A stretch of DNA of 64,000 nucleotides from Marinoscillum furvescens DSM 4134. Its GTDB lineage: Bacteria; Bacteroidota; Bacteroidia; Cytophagales; Cyclobacteriaceae. The stretch spans positions 62,001 through 126,000 of the forward strand of contig NZ_QREG01000004.1 in NCBI RefSeq assembly GCF_003386095.1, in the 5' to 3' direction. Made by a program: the position numbers and the translations under genes. This document shows positions 18,095 to 27,374 of the stretch, piece after piece. The notes under the pieces are model-generated. The model was given only the letters and a program-made list of their open reading frames with translations. It made no database searches and had not been told where the DNA came from. Numbering within the stretch: position 1 is the stretch's first letter; the number at the start of each line of letters is the position of its first letter.

Positions 18095-20527
18095 CTACAT
18101 ATCACTCTGTCCCAGTCTGAGCACATCCGCAAAGATTCCTGAAGCGGTCACTTCGGCGCCTGCACCGGCTCCTTTGATCACCATTGGGTGATCATCATAG
18201 CGCTTGGTGTAGAAGAGCACGATGTTGTCTTTGCCTTCCAGGTTGTAAAACGGATGCGTGGCATCTACTGCTTCCAGTCCTACTGATCCATGTCCGTCTT
18301 TGTACTTCGCTACTACTTTCAGGCGCGCACCCTTGGCTTTGGCATCTTCATAGAGTTTCTTAAAGTGTGCTTCTTCTTTTTCTACTTTTTCGTAGAAGTC
18401 TTCCACGGAGCTACTTTCCATACAGCTTTCTGGTAAGAACGAGTTGAGTTCTATATCATCGTACTCACAGGTGTAGCCACTTTCTCTGATCAGGATGAGA
18501 ATCTTACGTTTCACATCTGAACCGAACAGATCCAGACGTGGATCTGGCTCTGTAAAGCCTAGTTCTTTCGCCTTTTTGATAACGTCCACAAACTTGGTGG
18601 TGCCATCGTACTCGTTGAAAAGGAATACGAGTGTACCTGACAGTACAGCCTCGATCTGATGTACCTGATCTCCACTGCGTACCAAATCATTGAGCGTACT
18701 CAGTACCGGCAGGCCTGCACATACATTGGTCTCAAACAAGAATTGGCTGCCATAACGCTTGCTCATGCTCTTGAGGTTCAGATAGTCCGTCTGTGGTCCA
18801 GTGGCTGCTATCTTGTTTGGTGTTACCACCGAGATGCTCTTCTTCAGGATATCTGCGTACAATGCAGCGATATCTTCGGAAGCTGTGATGTCAATGAAAA
18901 TACTGTTTCGCAGGTTGACATCATACATGTTTTGGATGAAGTCTTCTTTCGTAAACGCTACGCCTTCTGCCAGGTAGCTCTCCCATTTAGAAAGTGGGAT
19001 GCCATCTTTTTCAAAGTGCATCTGGCGCGAGTTGGCCAGCCCGATGATCTTAATGTTGAGCTGGTGGTTTTTCTTAAGGAAAGTAAACTGCTGCGCCAGC
19101 TGGTTGATAAATGCTTTGCCTACGTTTCCGGTACCGATGATAAACAGGTTGATGCGTTTGGTCAGCGATAGGAAGAAGCTCTCATGCAGTACATTGAGTG
19201 CTTTGTGTAGGTCTTCTTTAGATATTACTGCCGAGATGTTGCGCTCAGACGATCCTTGAGCTATGGCATGGATGCTCACGCCGTTTTTGCCCAGTACATT
19301 AAACATCTGTCCGCTGACACCCACCTGGTTGCGCATGTTGGAGCCTACCAGTGCGATGATCGAGAAGTTATCTTCGATTTCGATTGGATTGATGCGGTTA
19401 GTAGCAATCATTTCCTCAAATTCGGTGTTGAGCGCTCGCAGTGCTCTGCCAGACTCTTTGCCATCGATACCCACGGTAATAGAGTGCTCTGAACTCGCTT
19501 GTGTGATAAGGATCACATTGACATTTGCCGTGCTCAGAGCGCGGAAAAAGCGGTAAGAAAACTTAGGAATCCCTACCATGCTACTACCACTGAGAGTTAC
19601 CAGTGCTATGTCTTTGATGCTGGAAATACCTCTGATGAGCTGCTTGTCTTCATCCCACTCTTTGGTGATGAGCGTGCCTTTTTGCTCTGGGTTAAAAGTG
19701 TTTTTGATGGTGATCGGAATGCCTTTTTCCAGCGCTGGCTGGATACTTGGCGGATAGATCACTTTAGCACCAAAGTGCGAAAGCTCCAGGGCTTCTTCAT
19801 AACTCACATGCTCTATGAAGTGTGCCTTCTTTACAATGCGTGGATCAGCCGTCATGAGGCCGTCTACATCAGTCCACACCTCAAAATGATCTGCAGCCAG
19901 TAGTCCTGCGAGGATTGCAGCTGTATAGTCTGACCCACCACGCCCGAGTGTTGTGGTTTCGTTTTCTTCTGTAGCGGCTACAAATCCCGGGAAGAGGTTC
20001 ACTTTGGTAAATGACTTTTTCGCTTCCTGCAGGCGCTCGTTGGTGAGCTTGAAGTTGACATTGGCATTGCCAAACTGATCGTCGGTGACGATGTATTTGC
20101 GGCTATCGTAAAGTGTAATATCGATGCCTTGAGTGCGGAAAAAGTCTGTAATAATGAGCGTAGACAGGCGCTCACCAATACTATGGATAAAATCTGCACT
20201 GCGAGGAGTAAGTTCTCTCAGAAGCCATACCCCACGGCAGATATCTTCAAACTCCTCGATGATGTCATAAAAGTTGGTGTCTGGTTTGTTTTCTACCAGG
20301 TTGTAGTACATCTGCTCATGGCGTAGCTTTACCGCTTCTAGCAGGCTTTCGTATTCTTTTTTGCCTCTGGCTGCTGTATCGCCAATTTCTACCAGCTGAT
20401 CAGTGACACCACCTACAGCGGAACTCACCATGACAATCTGGTCTACATTGCCCTGAACGATTTTAGCTACTTGTCTGATGGCTTCTTCACTGCCTACTGA
20501 AGTGCCTCCAAATTTTAGTACTTTCAT
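18095..20527 (-). CDS. thrA: Bifunctional aspartokinase / homoserine dehydrogenase
   Basis: Catalyses the first and third steps from aspartate to homoserine. The kinase domain starts with KFGGTSVGS at residues 4-12. Two ACT regulatory units follow (about residues 310-455), and the dehydrogenase domain begins near residue 465 with the Rossmann motif FIIGTGNVGKAF. The 810 residues are the usual size. Feedback control by threonine is expected from the ACT region. It follows ilvA, with its own promoter and a structured leader between the two genes. Confidence 0.97.
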   Translation of the reverse strand: MKVLKFGGTSVGSEEAIRQVAKIVQGNVDQIVMVSSAVGGVTDQLVEIGDTAARGKKEYESLLEAVKLRHEQMYYNLVENKPDTNFYDIIEEFEDICRGVWLLRELTPRSADFIHSIGERLSTLIITDFFRTQGIDITLYDSRKYIVTDDQFGNANVNFKLTNERLQEAKKSFTKVNLFPGFVAATEENETTTLGRGGSDYTAAILAGLLAADHFEVWTDVDGLMTADPRIVKKAHFIEHVSYEEALELSHFGAKVIYPPSIQPALEKGIPITIKNTFNPEQKGTLITKEWDEDKQLIRGISSIKDIALVTLSGSSMVGIPKFSYRFFRALSTANVNVILITQASSEHSITVGIDGKESGRALRALNTEFEEMIATNRINPIEIEDNFSIIALVGSNMRNQVGVSGQMFNVLGKNGVSIHAIAQGSSERNISAVISKEDLHKALNVLHESFFLSLTKRINLFIIGTGNVGKAFINQLAQQFTFLKKNHQLNIKIIGLANSRQMHFEKDGIPLSKWESYLAEGVAFTKEDFIQNMYDVNLRNSIFIDITASEDIAALYADILKKSISVVTPNKIAATGPQTDYLNLKSMSKRYGSQFLFETNVCAGLPVLSTLNDLVRSGDQVHQIEAVLSGTLVFLFNEYDGTTKFVDVIKKAKELGFTEPDPRLDLFGSDVKRKILILIRESGYTCEYDDIELNSFLPESCMESSSVEDFYEKVEKEEAHFKKLYEDAKAKGARLKVVAKYKDGHGSVGLEAVDATHPFYNLEGKDNIVLFYTKRYDDHPMVIKGAGAGAEVTASGIFADVLRLGQSDM

Positions 20528-20635
20528 GCTTGTCGTGTTTTGCCTCTTTTGCCACTGGTTTTGGCAGCGGCTTGAGATTATTTGTCAGGTCATCGGTGGG
20601 GTTACCAACTCCCGGATTTGTTTGATTATTAAAAA
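20528..20635 (-). promoter_or_regulatory. Structured leader of thrA
   Basis: About 108 bases from the predicted transcription start to the thrA ATG. Seen in the sequence: a GC-rich core with GGGAGTTGG and CCCCACCGAT that can fold on itself, a Met-Thr-stop mini frame inside it, and a hairpin GCCGCTG/CAGTGGC (20551-20571, one G-U pair, 7-base loop) near the ATG. I cannot match it to a known riboswitch class, and there is no T-run, so control would have to be at translation or by a protein. Confidence 0.4.
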
Positions 20636-20641
20636 TAATGT

Positions 20642-20671
20642 CGAAACTAAGGGCTAATATGTTGCGACCAA
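20642..20671 (-). promoter_or_regulatory. Promoter of thrA
   Basis: Reading the minus strand: TTG at 20671-20669, a 19-base spacer, then TAGTTTCG at 20649-20642, seven of eight bases of TAnnTTTG. It begins five bases after the ilvA stop codon, so thrA need not depend on the ilv promoter. Confidence 0.55.
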
Positions 20672-20675
20672 AATA

Positions 20676-21941
20676 TCAGATGATATAACTGAACAAATCT
20701 GGCTTTTCATTGAGGTATTCGCCTAGAAAATTACGCTCTTTCATTCTGCGAAGGAGCGGTTCAAAGTCTTCCTGGTTTTTGAGTTCTATACCTACTACCG
20801 CAGGACCTTTTTCACGCGAAGTTTTCTTGGTATACTCAAAGTGGATGATGTCGTCATCGGGTCCGAGTACCTCAGCTACAAATTCTTTAAGTGCACCGGC
20901 CCGCTGCGGAAAGCGCACAATGAAAAAGTGCATGAGCTTTTGGTAAAGCAATGAACGCTCGCGAATTTCTTCGGTGCGTGTGATGTCGTTGTTGCTACCC
21001 GAAAGCAAGCACACTACGTTTTTACCTTTGATTTCCTCTTTGTAGTGCTCCAGTACAGCGACTGACAGTGCTCCTGCAGGCTCTAATACTATACCACTTT
21101 CATTGTACATTTTGATCAGTGCAGTGCAGAGCTCTCCTTCATCTACCAGCTCTATCTCCTGCATGTTTTCCTTACACAGCGGGTAGGTGAGATCACCCAC
21201 ACGCTTTACGGCAGCACCATCTACAAACTTGTCAATTTTGTCTAGTGACACCACTTTGCCTTTTTGGAAGCTGTCATACATGGCCGGCGCTCCTGCTGGC
21301 TCCACACCGATGATCTTGGTGTTGGGGCTGAGGAGCTTCATCACGCTGGATACACCCGAGGAAAGTCCGCCACCACCTACTGGTAGAAACAGGTAGTCGA
21401 TCCCGAAATCGGCATCTTTGAAAAGCTCAAGTCCTACTGTGGCCTGTCCTTCGATGACTTTTGGGTCATCAAACGGATGCACAAAGGTGCTGTTGTTTTC
21501 AGCGCAGTAGGCTTTGGCGTAGTTGTAGGCGTCATCAAAGGTGTCACCTTTGAGTACTACTTCTACATACTCTTTGCCAAACATTTTGACTTGCTGTACC
21601 TTCTGCTTGGGAGTAGGTGCAGGCATGAAAATCACTCCTTTTACTTTGAGTTTATTGCAAGAAAGTGCTACACCTTGCGAGTGATTCCCGGCACTAGCAC
21701 AGACCACACCATTTTTCAGCTCTTCTTCTGAGAGTGAAGTGATTTTGTTGTAAGCTCCACGAATTTTGTACGACCGCACTATTTGAGTGTCCTCACGCTT
21801 GAGGTATACTTCGGCACCGTATCGCTCGCTGAGGTTAAAGCTATACTGTAGCGGTGTCTGGTAGATCACCTCCTTCAGCTTGTTGTGGGCCTTTTTTACT
21901 TCTTCTATTTCCGGTCTGTACGCTATCTCTGTGGTCTTCAT
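20676..21941 (-). CDS. ilvA: Threonine deaminase (threonine dehydratase)
   Basis: PLP enzyme that makes 2-oxobutyrate from threonine, the entry step to isoleucine. The PLP lysine is Lys59 in RSYKIRGAYNK, and the PLP-phosphate glycine loop is PVGGGGLSSG. The C-terminal part (about residues 330-421) is a single short ACT-like regulatory unit, as in the 400-residue biosynthetic forms, so isoleucine feedback is likely. It is the last gene of the ilv cluster on this strand, 69 bases after ilvN, with a small hairpin between. Confidence 0.96.
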   Translation of the reverse strand: MKTTEIAYRPEIEEVKKAHNKLKEVIYQTPLQYSFNLSERYGAEVYLKREDTQIVRSYKIRGAYNKITSLSEEELKNGVVCASAGNHSQGVALSCNKLKVKGVIFMPAPTPKQKVQQVKMFGKEYVEVVLKGDTFDDAYNYAKAYCAENNSTFVHPFDDPKVIEGQATVGLELFKDADFGIDYLFLPVGGGGLSSGVSSVMKLLSPNTKIIGVEPAGAPAMYDSFQKGKVVSLDKIDKFVDGAAVKRVGDLTYPLCKENMQEIELVDEGELCTALIKMYNESGIVLEPAGALSVAVLEHYKEEIKGKNVVCLLSGSNNDITRTEEIRERSLLYQKLMHFFIVRFPQRAGALKEFVAEVLGPDDDIIHFEYTKKTSREKGPAVVGIELKNQEDFEPLLRRMKERNFLGEYLNEKPDLFSYII

Positions 21942-21960
21942 AAAGCAATGAAAGGGTAGA

Positions 21961-21978
21961 AGGGAGCCAGAGCTCCCT
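21961..21978 (-). promoter_or_regulatory. Intercistronic hairpin between ilvN and ilvA
   Basis: Perfect 7-base-pair stem AGGGAGC/GCTCCCT with loop TCTG on the minus strand. No T-run follows, so it looks like a processing or mRNA-stabilising hairpin rather than a terminator. Confidence 0.45.
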
Positions 21979-22010
21979 GCTGTGATATTATAGTGTTCTA
22001 CTTTTGACTA

Positions 22011-22607
22011 TCAGAAGTCTTTGATACTTAAATAGTTTGACGGAGCTTCTTCCAGTTGCTTGATATAAGCCTCTGTTTTACGCTTTGATTTGGAAATGGC
22101 CACACGTCCGGATCTTACAAACTCTAACAGCCCATAAGGCTCCAGTTTTTTATAGAGTTCGTGTGTTTCTGACTTATGACCTGTTTTCTCAATAATGATA
22201 TGGTCCTGCTCGATTACCAGGATTCGCGCACCATTGTTTCTTACCAGGTCTTCTGTGTCATTGCCGTTCAGAAAGGCCTGCGTAGGCACTTTGTAGAGGG
22301 CAATCTCCTGATAGTAAACCTCATCTTCTTCGTATACGAATGCTCCCAGCACATCTATGAGCTTCCTGATTTGCTTTACCACTTTTTCGATTTTTTCACG
22401 AGTGGTGGTCAAGACTATAGTAAATCTGGAAACGCCATCTACCTCGGTGGTAGAGACGTTTAAGCTCGTAATGTTCATCTTTCTTCTGGTGAAGATGATG
22501 GTGATGTGATTGAGCAAGCCGGCTTTGTCTTCCGTAAGTACGGAAAGTGTAAATTCTTTTTCCACGTTGTCCGAATGATCTTCGCTATATATGTTGTTCG
22601 TAGACAT
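22011..22607 (-). CDS. ilvN: Acetolactate synthase small (regulatory) subunit
   Basis: Regulatory ACT-domain partner of IlvB. The ACT domain at about residues 17-90 reads FTLSVLTEDKAGLLNHITIIF, followed by the C-terminal ilvH-like half. The 198 residues are a little longer than the short ilvN forms. It lies 19 bases after ilvB and gives valine-type feedback control in this family. Confidence 0.95.
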   Translation of the reverse strand: MSTNNIYSEDHSDNVEKEFTLSVLTEDKAGLLNHITIIFTRRKMNITSLNVSTTEVDGVSRFTIVLTTTREKIEKVVKQIRKLIDVLGAFVYEEDEVYYQEIALYKVPTQAFLNGNDTEDLVRNNGARILVIEQDHIIIEKTGHKSETHELYKKLEPYGLLEFVRSGRVAISKSKRKTEAYIKQLEEAPSNYLSIKDF

Positions 22608-22626
22608 TTTCTTTAGCTTGTTTTAG

Positions 22627-24378
22627 TTACTCCAAACGGATGTCTGATACAGAAGCTCCAGATGGTACCATCGGGAATACATTCTCTTCTTTTTCTACTA
22701 CCACTTCTAGAAGTGAAGGGCCTTCGTCGCTGAGCCACTGGTCTATGGCTGCATCGATGTTTGCTCTTTCCACCACTTTTTGTGTTTTGATCCCGTAGCC
22801 TTCAGCGATCTTCTGGAAGTCAGGATTGGTAAGTTCCGTAAATGAGTAGCGCTTATCCATAAACAGCTGCTGCCACTGACGTACCATGCCCAGGAAATTG
22901 TTGTTGAGGATCAGGATCTTTACACCAATATTGCTTTGGAAGATGGTGCCAAGCTCCTGAATGGTCATCTGGAAGCCACCATCACCGATTACGGCGATCA
23001 CTGTACGATCCTCACGGCCCATTTTCGCACCCATAGCTGCCGGGAGGGCAAAGCCCATGGTACCCAGACCACCAGAGGTTACGTTGGAGTCTGTATCCGA
23101 AAATTCGTAATAGCGAGAGGCCACCATTTGGTGCTGTCCTACATCAGTAACCAGCACGGCTTTTCCTTCGGTTTTGTCCGAAATCATGCGGATAACTTCC
23201 GCCATCAGGAGTGGTCCTTCGGTAGGAAACTTCTCCTTTGCCACTACTTTGTCATACTCCTGCTTTTCACAAGCTTTAAACTCTGCGATCCACTCGTCGT
23301 GCGATTGCTGGTCTACCTGCTTATACAGCGACTGTAGCGCTTGCTTCGCATCGGCATTGATGGCTACAGCTGTTTTTACGTTTTTATCGATCTCAGCCGG
23401 GTCTATCTCTATGTGGATGACCTTAGCTTGTTTGGCATAAGTATTTAAGTCGCCTGTTACCCGGTCATCAAAGCGCATACCTACCGCGATGAGTACATCG
23501 CATTCATTGGTTTTCACGTTGGGGCCATAGTTGCCATGCATACCCAAATAGCCCACGTAAAGCGGATGGCTGGTAGGCACTGCAGAGAGCCCCATCAGCG
23601 TAGAAGCCATTGGGATACCCGCTTTTTCGGCAAGAGCAATCAATTCCTTTTGAGCACCGGATAGCAATACGCCATGTCCTACTAAAAGGAAAGGTTTTTT
23701 AGCTTCATTGATGAGTTTTGCAGCAGCTTCCACTTCTTTTTCTTCTAGTGAAGGGTAAGGATGGTAGCTTCTGATTTTGGTACACTTTTTATAAGTGAAT
23801 TTCATCTTCTCAAACTGAGCGTCCTTGGTGATGTCAATCAAGACAGGACCCGGACGGCCCGTTTTTGCGATGTAGAAAGCACGTGCAATGGCATCAGGGA
23901 TTTCTTCAGCACGAGTTACCTGATAGTTCCATTTGGTAACGGGCATAGAGATGCCTACCACGTCAGTTTCCTGAAAAGCATCTGTGCCTAGCAGGTGCGA
24001 AGGCACCTGTCCGGTAATCGCCACCATAGGGGTGGAGTCTATCTGTGCATCGGCTATGCCGGTAATCAGGTTAGTGGCACCGGGCCCGGATGTGGCAAAG
24101 CAGACCCCTGTACGACCCGTGACTCGCGCATATCCTTGAGCTGCGTGTGCAGCACCCTGCTCATGGCGTGTGAGGATGTGGTTGAGTCGATCGGTATAGC
24201 GGTACAACTCATCATAGATCGGCATAATGGCTCCTCCAGGGTAGCCAAAGATGACGTCTACACCTTCCTCTATCAGACACAACAATACCGCCTCAGCACC
24301 CGATACCTCGATCGTTGCTTTTTTGGGCTTCTTCGCTACCTCCAGTGATGGTGTATTCATGCTTGATTGTTTATTCAT
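22627..24378 (-). CDS. ilvB: Acetolactate synthase large (catalytic) subunit
   Basis: ThDP enzyme that makes acetolactate and acetohydroxybutyrate. Catalytic Glu73 lies in [10 protein letters not shown]; the ThDP-Mg motif begins at [14 protein letters not shown] and includes the [12 protein letters not shown] stretch. The 583 residues are full length. The start overlaps the ilvD stop by eight bases (24371-24378), so the two are translationally coupled. Confidence 0.97.
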   Translation of the reverse strand: MNKQSSMNTPSLEVAKKPKKATIEVSGAEAVLLCLIEEGVDVIFGYPGGAIMPIYDELYRYTDRLNHILTRHEQGAAHAAQGYARVTGRTGVCFATSGPGATNLITGIADAQIDSTPMVAITGQVPSHLLGTDAFQETDVVGISMPVTKWNYQVTRAEEIPDAIARAFYIAKTGRPGPVLIDITKDAQFEKMKFTYKKCTKIRSYHPYPSLEEKEVEAAAKLINEAKKPFLLVGHGVLLSGAQKELIALAEKAGIPMASTLMGLSAVPTSHPLYVGYLGMHGNYGPNVKTNECDVLIAVGMRFDDRVTGDLNTYAKQAKVIHIEIDPAEIDKNVKTAVAINADAKQALQSLYKQVDQQSHDEWIAEFKACEKQEYDKVVAKEKFPTEGPLLMAEVIRMISDKTEGKAVLVTDVGQHQMVASRYYEFSDTDSNVTSGGLGTMGFALPAAMGAKMGREDRTVIAVIGDGGFQMTIQELGTIFQSNIGVKILILNNNFLGMVRQWQQLFMDKRYSFTELTNPDFQKIAEGYGIKTQKVVERANIDAAIDQWLSDEGPSLLEVVVEKEENVFPMVPSGASVSDIRLE

Positions 24379-26047
24379 CGGTTACACAGCCAAGTGAAGC
24401 CGATTTTACTGCTTTAACGTATTTTCTTAATATGCCTTTTGGCGCTTTTGATGCTGGTTGTTTCCAGTTTTTGCGACGCTCTTCCATTTCTTCGTCGCTG
24501 ATTTTTACTTCCAGCTTATTGTTTACCGCATCTATGCGGATGATGTCTCCATTTTGGATGAGTCCTATTGGTCCTCCGTCCTGAGCTTCCGGTGTGATGT
24601 GCCCTACTACAAATCCGTGTGATCCTCCAGAGAATCTACCATCAGTAATCAGTGCCACGTCTTTACCTAATCCAGCACCCATTACAGCTCCTGTAGGCTT
24701 GAGCATCTCCGGCATACCCGGACCACCTTTCGGGCCAGAGTATCTGATCACGATCACTTCTCCCTTTTGCACTTCGTTTTGGATACCTTTTATAGCTGCA
24801 AACTCGTCATCGTAGCAACGTGCAGGGCCTTCAAATAGCTCTCCCTCTTTACCGGTGATTTTGGCTACAGCTCCTTCAGGTGCCAGGTTACCGTAGAGGA
24901 TCTGTAAGTGGCCTTGTGATTTGATTGGTTTGTCAAAGCTGTACATCAGTCCTTTGTCATCCTTCAAATCAGGTATTTCGGCGAGGTTTTCAGCGAGTGT
25001 TTTTCCTGTTACAGTCATACAGTCGCCGTGCAGGTATCCTTCTTTGAGCATGATCTTGAGCACACCTGGCACACCGCCAATGTTGTGCAGGTCTTCCATC
25101 AGGAATCTGCCACTTGGCTTGAGGTCTGCGATAAACGGTGTCTTGTCGCTGATGCGCTGGAAATCGTCCAGTGTGATGTCTACATCTACCGCACGAGCCA
25201 TGGCTATGAGGTGCAAGACCGCATTGGTAGATCCTCCCAGTACCATGATCGTGCTGATGGCATTTTCGAATGCCTTTTTGGTCATGATGTCTCTTGGGAG
25301 AATGTTTTTCTCCATGAGGTTTCTCACGGCTAACCCTACTTTGCGTGTTTCGGATTGTTTGTTTTCGCTCTCAGCAGGATTTGAAGAACTAAAAGGCAAG
25401 CTCATACCCATGGCTTCAATAGCTGATGCCATGGTGTTGGCGGTGTACATTCCACCACATGCGCCGGGTCCTGGTATGGAATTTTTGATGATTCCCTGGT
25501 AGTCTTCATCGGAGATGTTGCCTCCCATTTTGGCTCCATAAGCTTCGAACGCCGATACGATGTTGAGGTCTTCGCCTTTCCATTTTCCGGGTTTCACGGT
25601 GCCGCCATATACCATGAGGCCAGGTCTGTTTAGTCTGCCTAGTGCCATGATAGCAGCAGGCATGTTTTTGTCGCAGCCTACTACGGGTACCACAGCATCA
25701 TAAAACTGAGCCTGAACTACGGTTTCTATAGAGTCAGCAATGATGTCTCTCGATATCAGGGAGTATTTCATACCCGTGGTACCATTGGAGATGCCGTCAC
25801 TTACACCTATGGTGTGAAAGATCAACCCGACAAGGTCTGCTTCTTTTACTCCTTTCTTTACTTGATGAGCGAGGATGTTGAGGTGCATGTTACAGGGATT
25901 GCCTTCAAATCCTGTAGATACGATGCCCACCTGGGCCTTCTTCATTTCCTCTTCTGTGAGGCCAGTAGCATAAAGCTGTGCCTGTGAAGCAGGCTGTGAA
26001 GGGTCCTGCGTGATGGTCTTGCTGTACTTGTTCAGTTCTTGTGCCAT
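24371..26047 (-). CDS. ilvD: Dihydroxy-acid dehydratase
   Basis: Iron-sulfur dehydratase that forms the 2-oxo acid precursors of valine and isoleucine. Cluster cysteines are Cys52 (NPCNMH), Cys125 (GCDKNMPA) and Cys197 ([12 protein letters not shown]). Length 558 is standard. It starts five bases after ilvE and overlaps ilvB. Confidence 0.97.
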   Translation of the reverse strand: MAQELNKYSKTITQDPSQPASQAQLYATGLTEEEMKKAQVGIVSTGFEGNPCNMHLNILAHQVKKGVKEADLVGLIFHTIGVSDGISNGTTGMKYSLISRDIIADSIETVVQAQFYDAVVPVVGCDKNMPAAIMALGRLNRPGLMVYGGTVKPGKWKGEDLNIVSAFEAYGAKMGGNISDEDYQGIIKNSIPGPGACGGMYTANTMASAIEAMGMSLPFSSSNPAESENKQSETRKVGLAVRNLMEKNILPRDIMTKKAFENAISTIMVLGGSTNAVLHLIAMARAVDVDITLDDFQRISDKTPFIADLKPSGRFLMEDLHNIGGVPGVLKIMLKEGYLHGDCMTVTGKTLAENLAEIPDLKDDKGLMYSFDKPIKSQGHLQILYGNLAPEGAVAKITGKEGELFEGPARCYDDEFAAIKGIQNEVQKGEVIVIRYSGPKGGPGMPEMLKPTGAVMGAGLGKDVALITDGRFSGGSHGFVVGHITPEAQDGGPIGLIQNGDIIRIDAVNNKLEVKISDEEMEERRKNWKQPASKAPKGILRKYVKAVKSASLGCVTDE

Positions 26048-26052
26048 TAATT

Positions 26053-26943
26053 TTATACGATGGTCAGTCCTTGATATTCGTCAAACATTACTTTTTGCTG
26101 GTAGACCATGTGGATGTTGTATCCTACAGAGTCTTCCCATTTCTTTTTGAATTTTTCACCATTTACTGAGCTGATATGGGTGATTTCCGTGGCTGTACCA
26201 CAGAAAAATGCATGATCTGCTCCATACAGTTCTTCTGGTGTGATGTCTTTTTCGGTGACTTTCACTTTGAGTTCTTTGCAGATGTCCATGACCGTGCTGC
26301 GTGTGATGCCCGGTAGGATGTTGCCTTCTTTTGGAGTGAAAAGCTCACCGTCTTTTTCATAGAATATGTTGCTGCCGGGGCCCTCAGAGATATGTCCCTG
26401 GTGGTCGAGCAGGATGGCTTCATCGAAGCCTAGTTTTTTTGCCTCCGCTGATGCCAGGGTGTTGGCGGAGTAGTTGCCTACTACTTTGGCATCCACGGGA
26501 GTGGACTTGGGGCTTGGCTTTAGGTATGAAGAGATCATACAGTTGAGCGGTTCAAAACCCGGGTATTTGGCCCACTTCCAGGCAGTCATAAAAACGTGTG
26601 TCTCCTTAGCAGGGGCCAGTATCATGTTCGGACCAGCAAATACAAGGGGGCGGATGTATGCGTTGGTCAGGTTGTTGCGATCGATCAGCTCATAGGCGAT
26701 TTTAATGAGTTCTTCTACGGTATAGGGGACTTTAAGAAAAACCTTTTCTGCCGAGCTGTGCAGGCGCTTAAAGTGCTCAAATGGCTTAAAGATATTGAAG
26801 CCATTGCCGCTGTTGTAAGAGCGGAGGCCATCAAATACTCCAGTGCCATAATGGAGCGTCTGGTCGAAGAGACTGGCCTTGGCATCTTTGGCCTTGATCC
26901 ACTCACCGTCCAGGAATACCTCGGTTCGATCGTCGTAATACAT
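26053..26943 (-). CDS. ilvE: Branched-chain amino acid aminotransferase
   Basis: Fold-type IV PLP aminotransferase that completes valine, leucine and isoleucine. The PLP lysine is Lys153 in [11 protein letters not shown], and the family block [13 protein letters not shown] is intact. At 296 residues it is full length. It is the first structural gene of the ilv operon and begins 20 bases after the attenuator terminator. Confidence 0.97.
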   Translation of the reverse strand: MYYDDRTEVFLDGEWIKAKDAKASLFDQTLHYGTGVFDGLRSYNSGNGFNIFKPFEHFKRLHSSAEKVFLKVPYTVEELIKIAYELIDRNNLTNAYIRPLVFAGPNMILAPAKETHVFMTAWKWAKYPGFEPLNCMISSYLKPSPKSTPVDAKVVGNYSANTLASAEAKKLGFDEAILLDHQGHISEGPGSNIFYEKDGELFTPKEGNILPGITRSTVMDICKELKVKVTEKDITPEELYGADHAFFCGTATEITHISSVNGEKFKKKWEDSVGYNIHMVYQQKVMFDEYQGLTIV

Positions 26944-26962
26944 ATATTTTGTCGTTTGGGTT

Positions 26963-26996
26963 AAAAAAAAGCGCCATCCCTCAGGAATGGCGCTTT
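26963..26996 (-). terminator. ilv attenuator terminator
   Basis: On the minus strand the stem is GCGCCATTCC (26993-26984) with GGGATGGCGC (26980-26971), ten pairs including one G-U, a three-base loop TGA, then eight Ts. It stops 20 bases before ilvE. Its 5' arm contains GCCATTCC, which is exactly complementary to GGAATGGC inside the leader peptide frame, so an alternative antiterminator fold is possible. Confidence 0.85.
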
Positions 26997-27017
26997 ATGT
27001 TTATTTTTCATTTTCAG

Positions 27018-27104
27018 CTAAACATAGCCATTCCCCTTCTTGGTCAATCGAATGACCAGAATAATAATTGGTGTAATGACAATATTTGAGATGAATGTTT
27101 TCAT
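27018..27104 (-). CDS. ilv operon leader peptide, 28 residues
   Basis: An ATG at 27104 opens a 28-codon frame whose residues 5-21 read ISNIVITPIIILVIRLT; it ends TKKGNGYV and TAG. Seven Ile, three Val and two Leu make 12 of 28 residues branched-chain; three more are Thr. Three consecutive Ile codons are followed by Leu-Val-Ile. The last codons (AAG GGG AAT GGC) form the antiterminator arm. A ribosome that finishes translation would cover that arm and permit termination; a ribosome stalled at the Ile codons would leave it free. This is the classic attenuation logic, inferred from sequence. Confidence 0.85.
   Translation of the reverse strand: MKTFISNIVITPIIILVIRLTKKGNGYV
27027..27036 (-). promoter_or_regulatory. 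ilv antiterminator arm inside the leader peptide frame
   Basis: GGGGAATGGC on the minus strand. Its GGAATGGC pairs over eight bases with GCCATTCC in the terminator 5' arm. Just upstream, TGGTCA/TGACCA (27041-27058) makes a six-pair hairpin over the CTGGTC-ATT codons, a possible pause hairpin. Confidence 0.7.
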
Positions 27105-27113
27105 AACGCTTTT

Positions 27114-27142
27114 CAAAGCTAATGTATAAGGATAAAAATCAA
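27114..27142 (-). promoter_or_regulatory. Promoter of the ilv operon
   Basis: TTG at 27142-27140, an 18-base spacer, and an exact TAnnTTTG element TAGCTTTG at 27121-27114. The predicted transcript starts only a few bases before the leader peptide ATG, so the leader would be nearly leaderless. The stretch from 27143 to 27320 holds no gene that I can support. Confidence 0.65.
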
Positions 27143-27320
27143 TAAGCCCAGCACGCTATTTTTTCACAGAAATGATAATAATTACGATTCTTAAGGTGAT
27201 AGTATTGGTTTAAATTGTCGTATAGGTCTTCTAAGGGTGGTTTTCATTACGACTTGAAAGAGGGTGTTTGCGGTGAGTAGTGGTTTGCTGAAGTCAGGAT
27301 GCAGGTAAAAAAGGCATAAA

Positions 27321-27352
27321 AAAAAGCCGAACCACAAATGATTCGGCTTTTG
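27321..27352 (-). terminator. sucC: Terminator of sucC
   Basis: Arms AAAGCCGAA (27323-27331) and TTCGGCTTT (27342-27350) with a 10-base loop; the minus strand runs into eight Ts. It lies about 25 bases after the sucC stop. Confidence 0.85.
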
Positions 27353-27374
27353 TTATCATTAGAAGGAGTAAGGC

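Noticed and set aside
27001-27320. A riboswitch upstream of ilvE
   Set aside because: The leader peptide, terminator and antiterminator explain the region; no known aptamer motif is seen.
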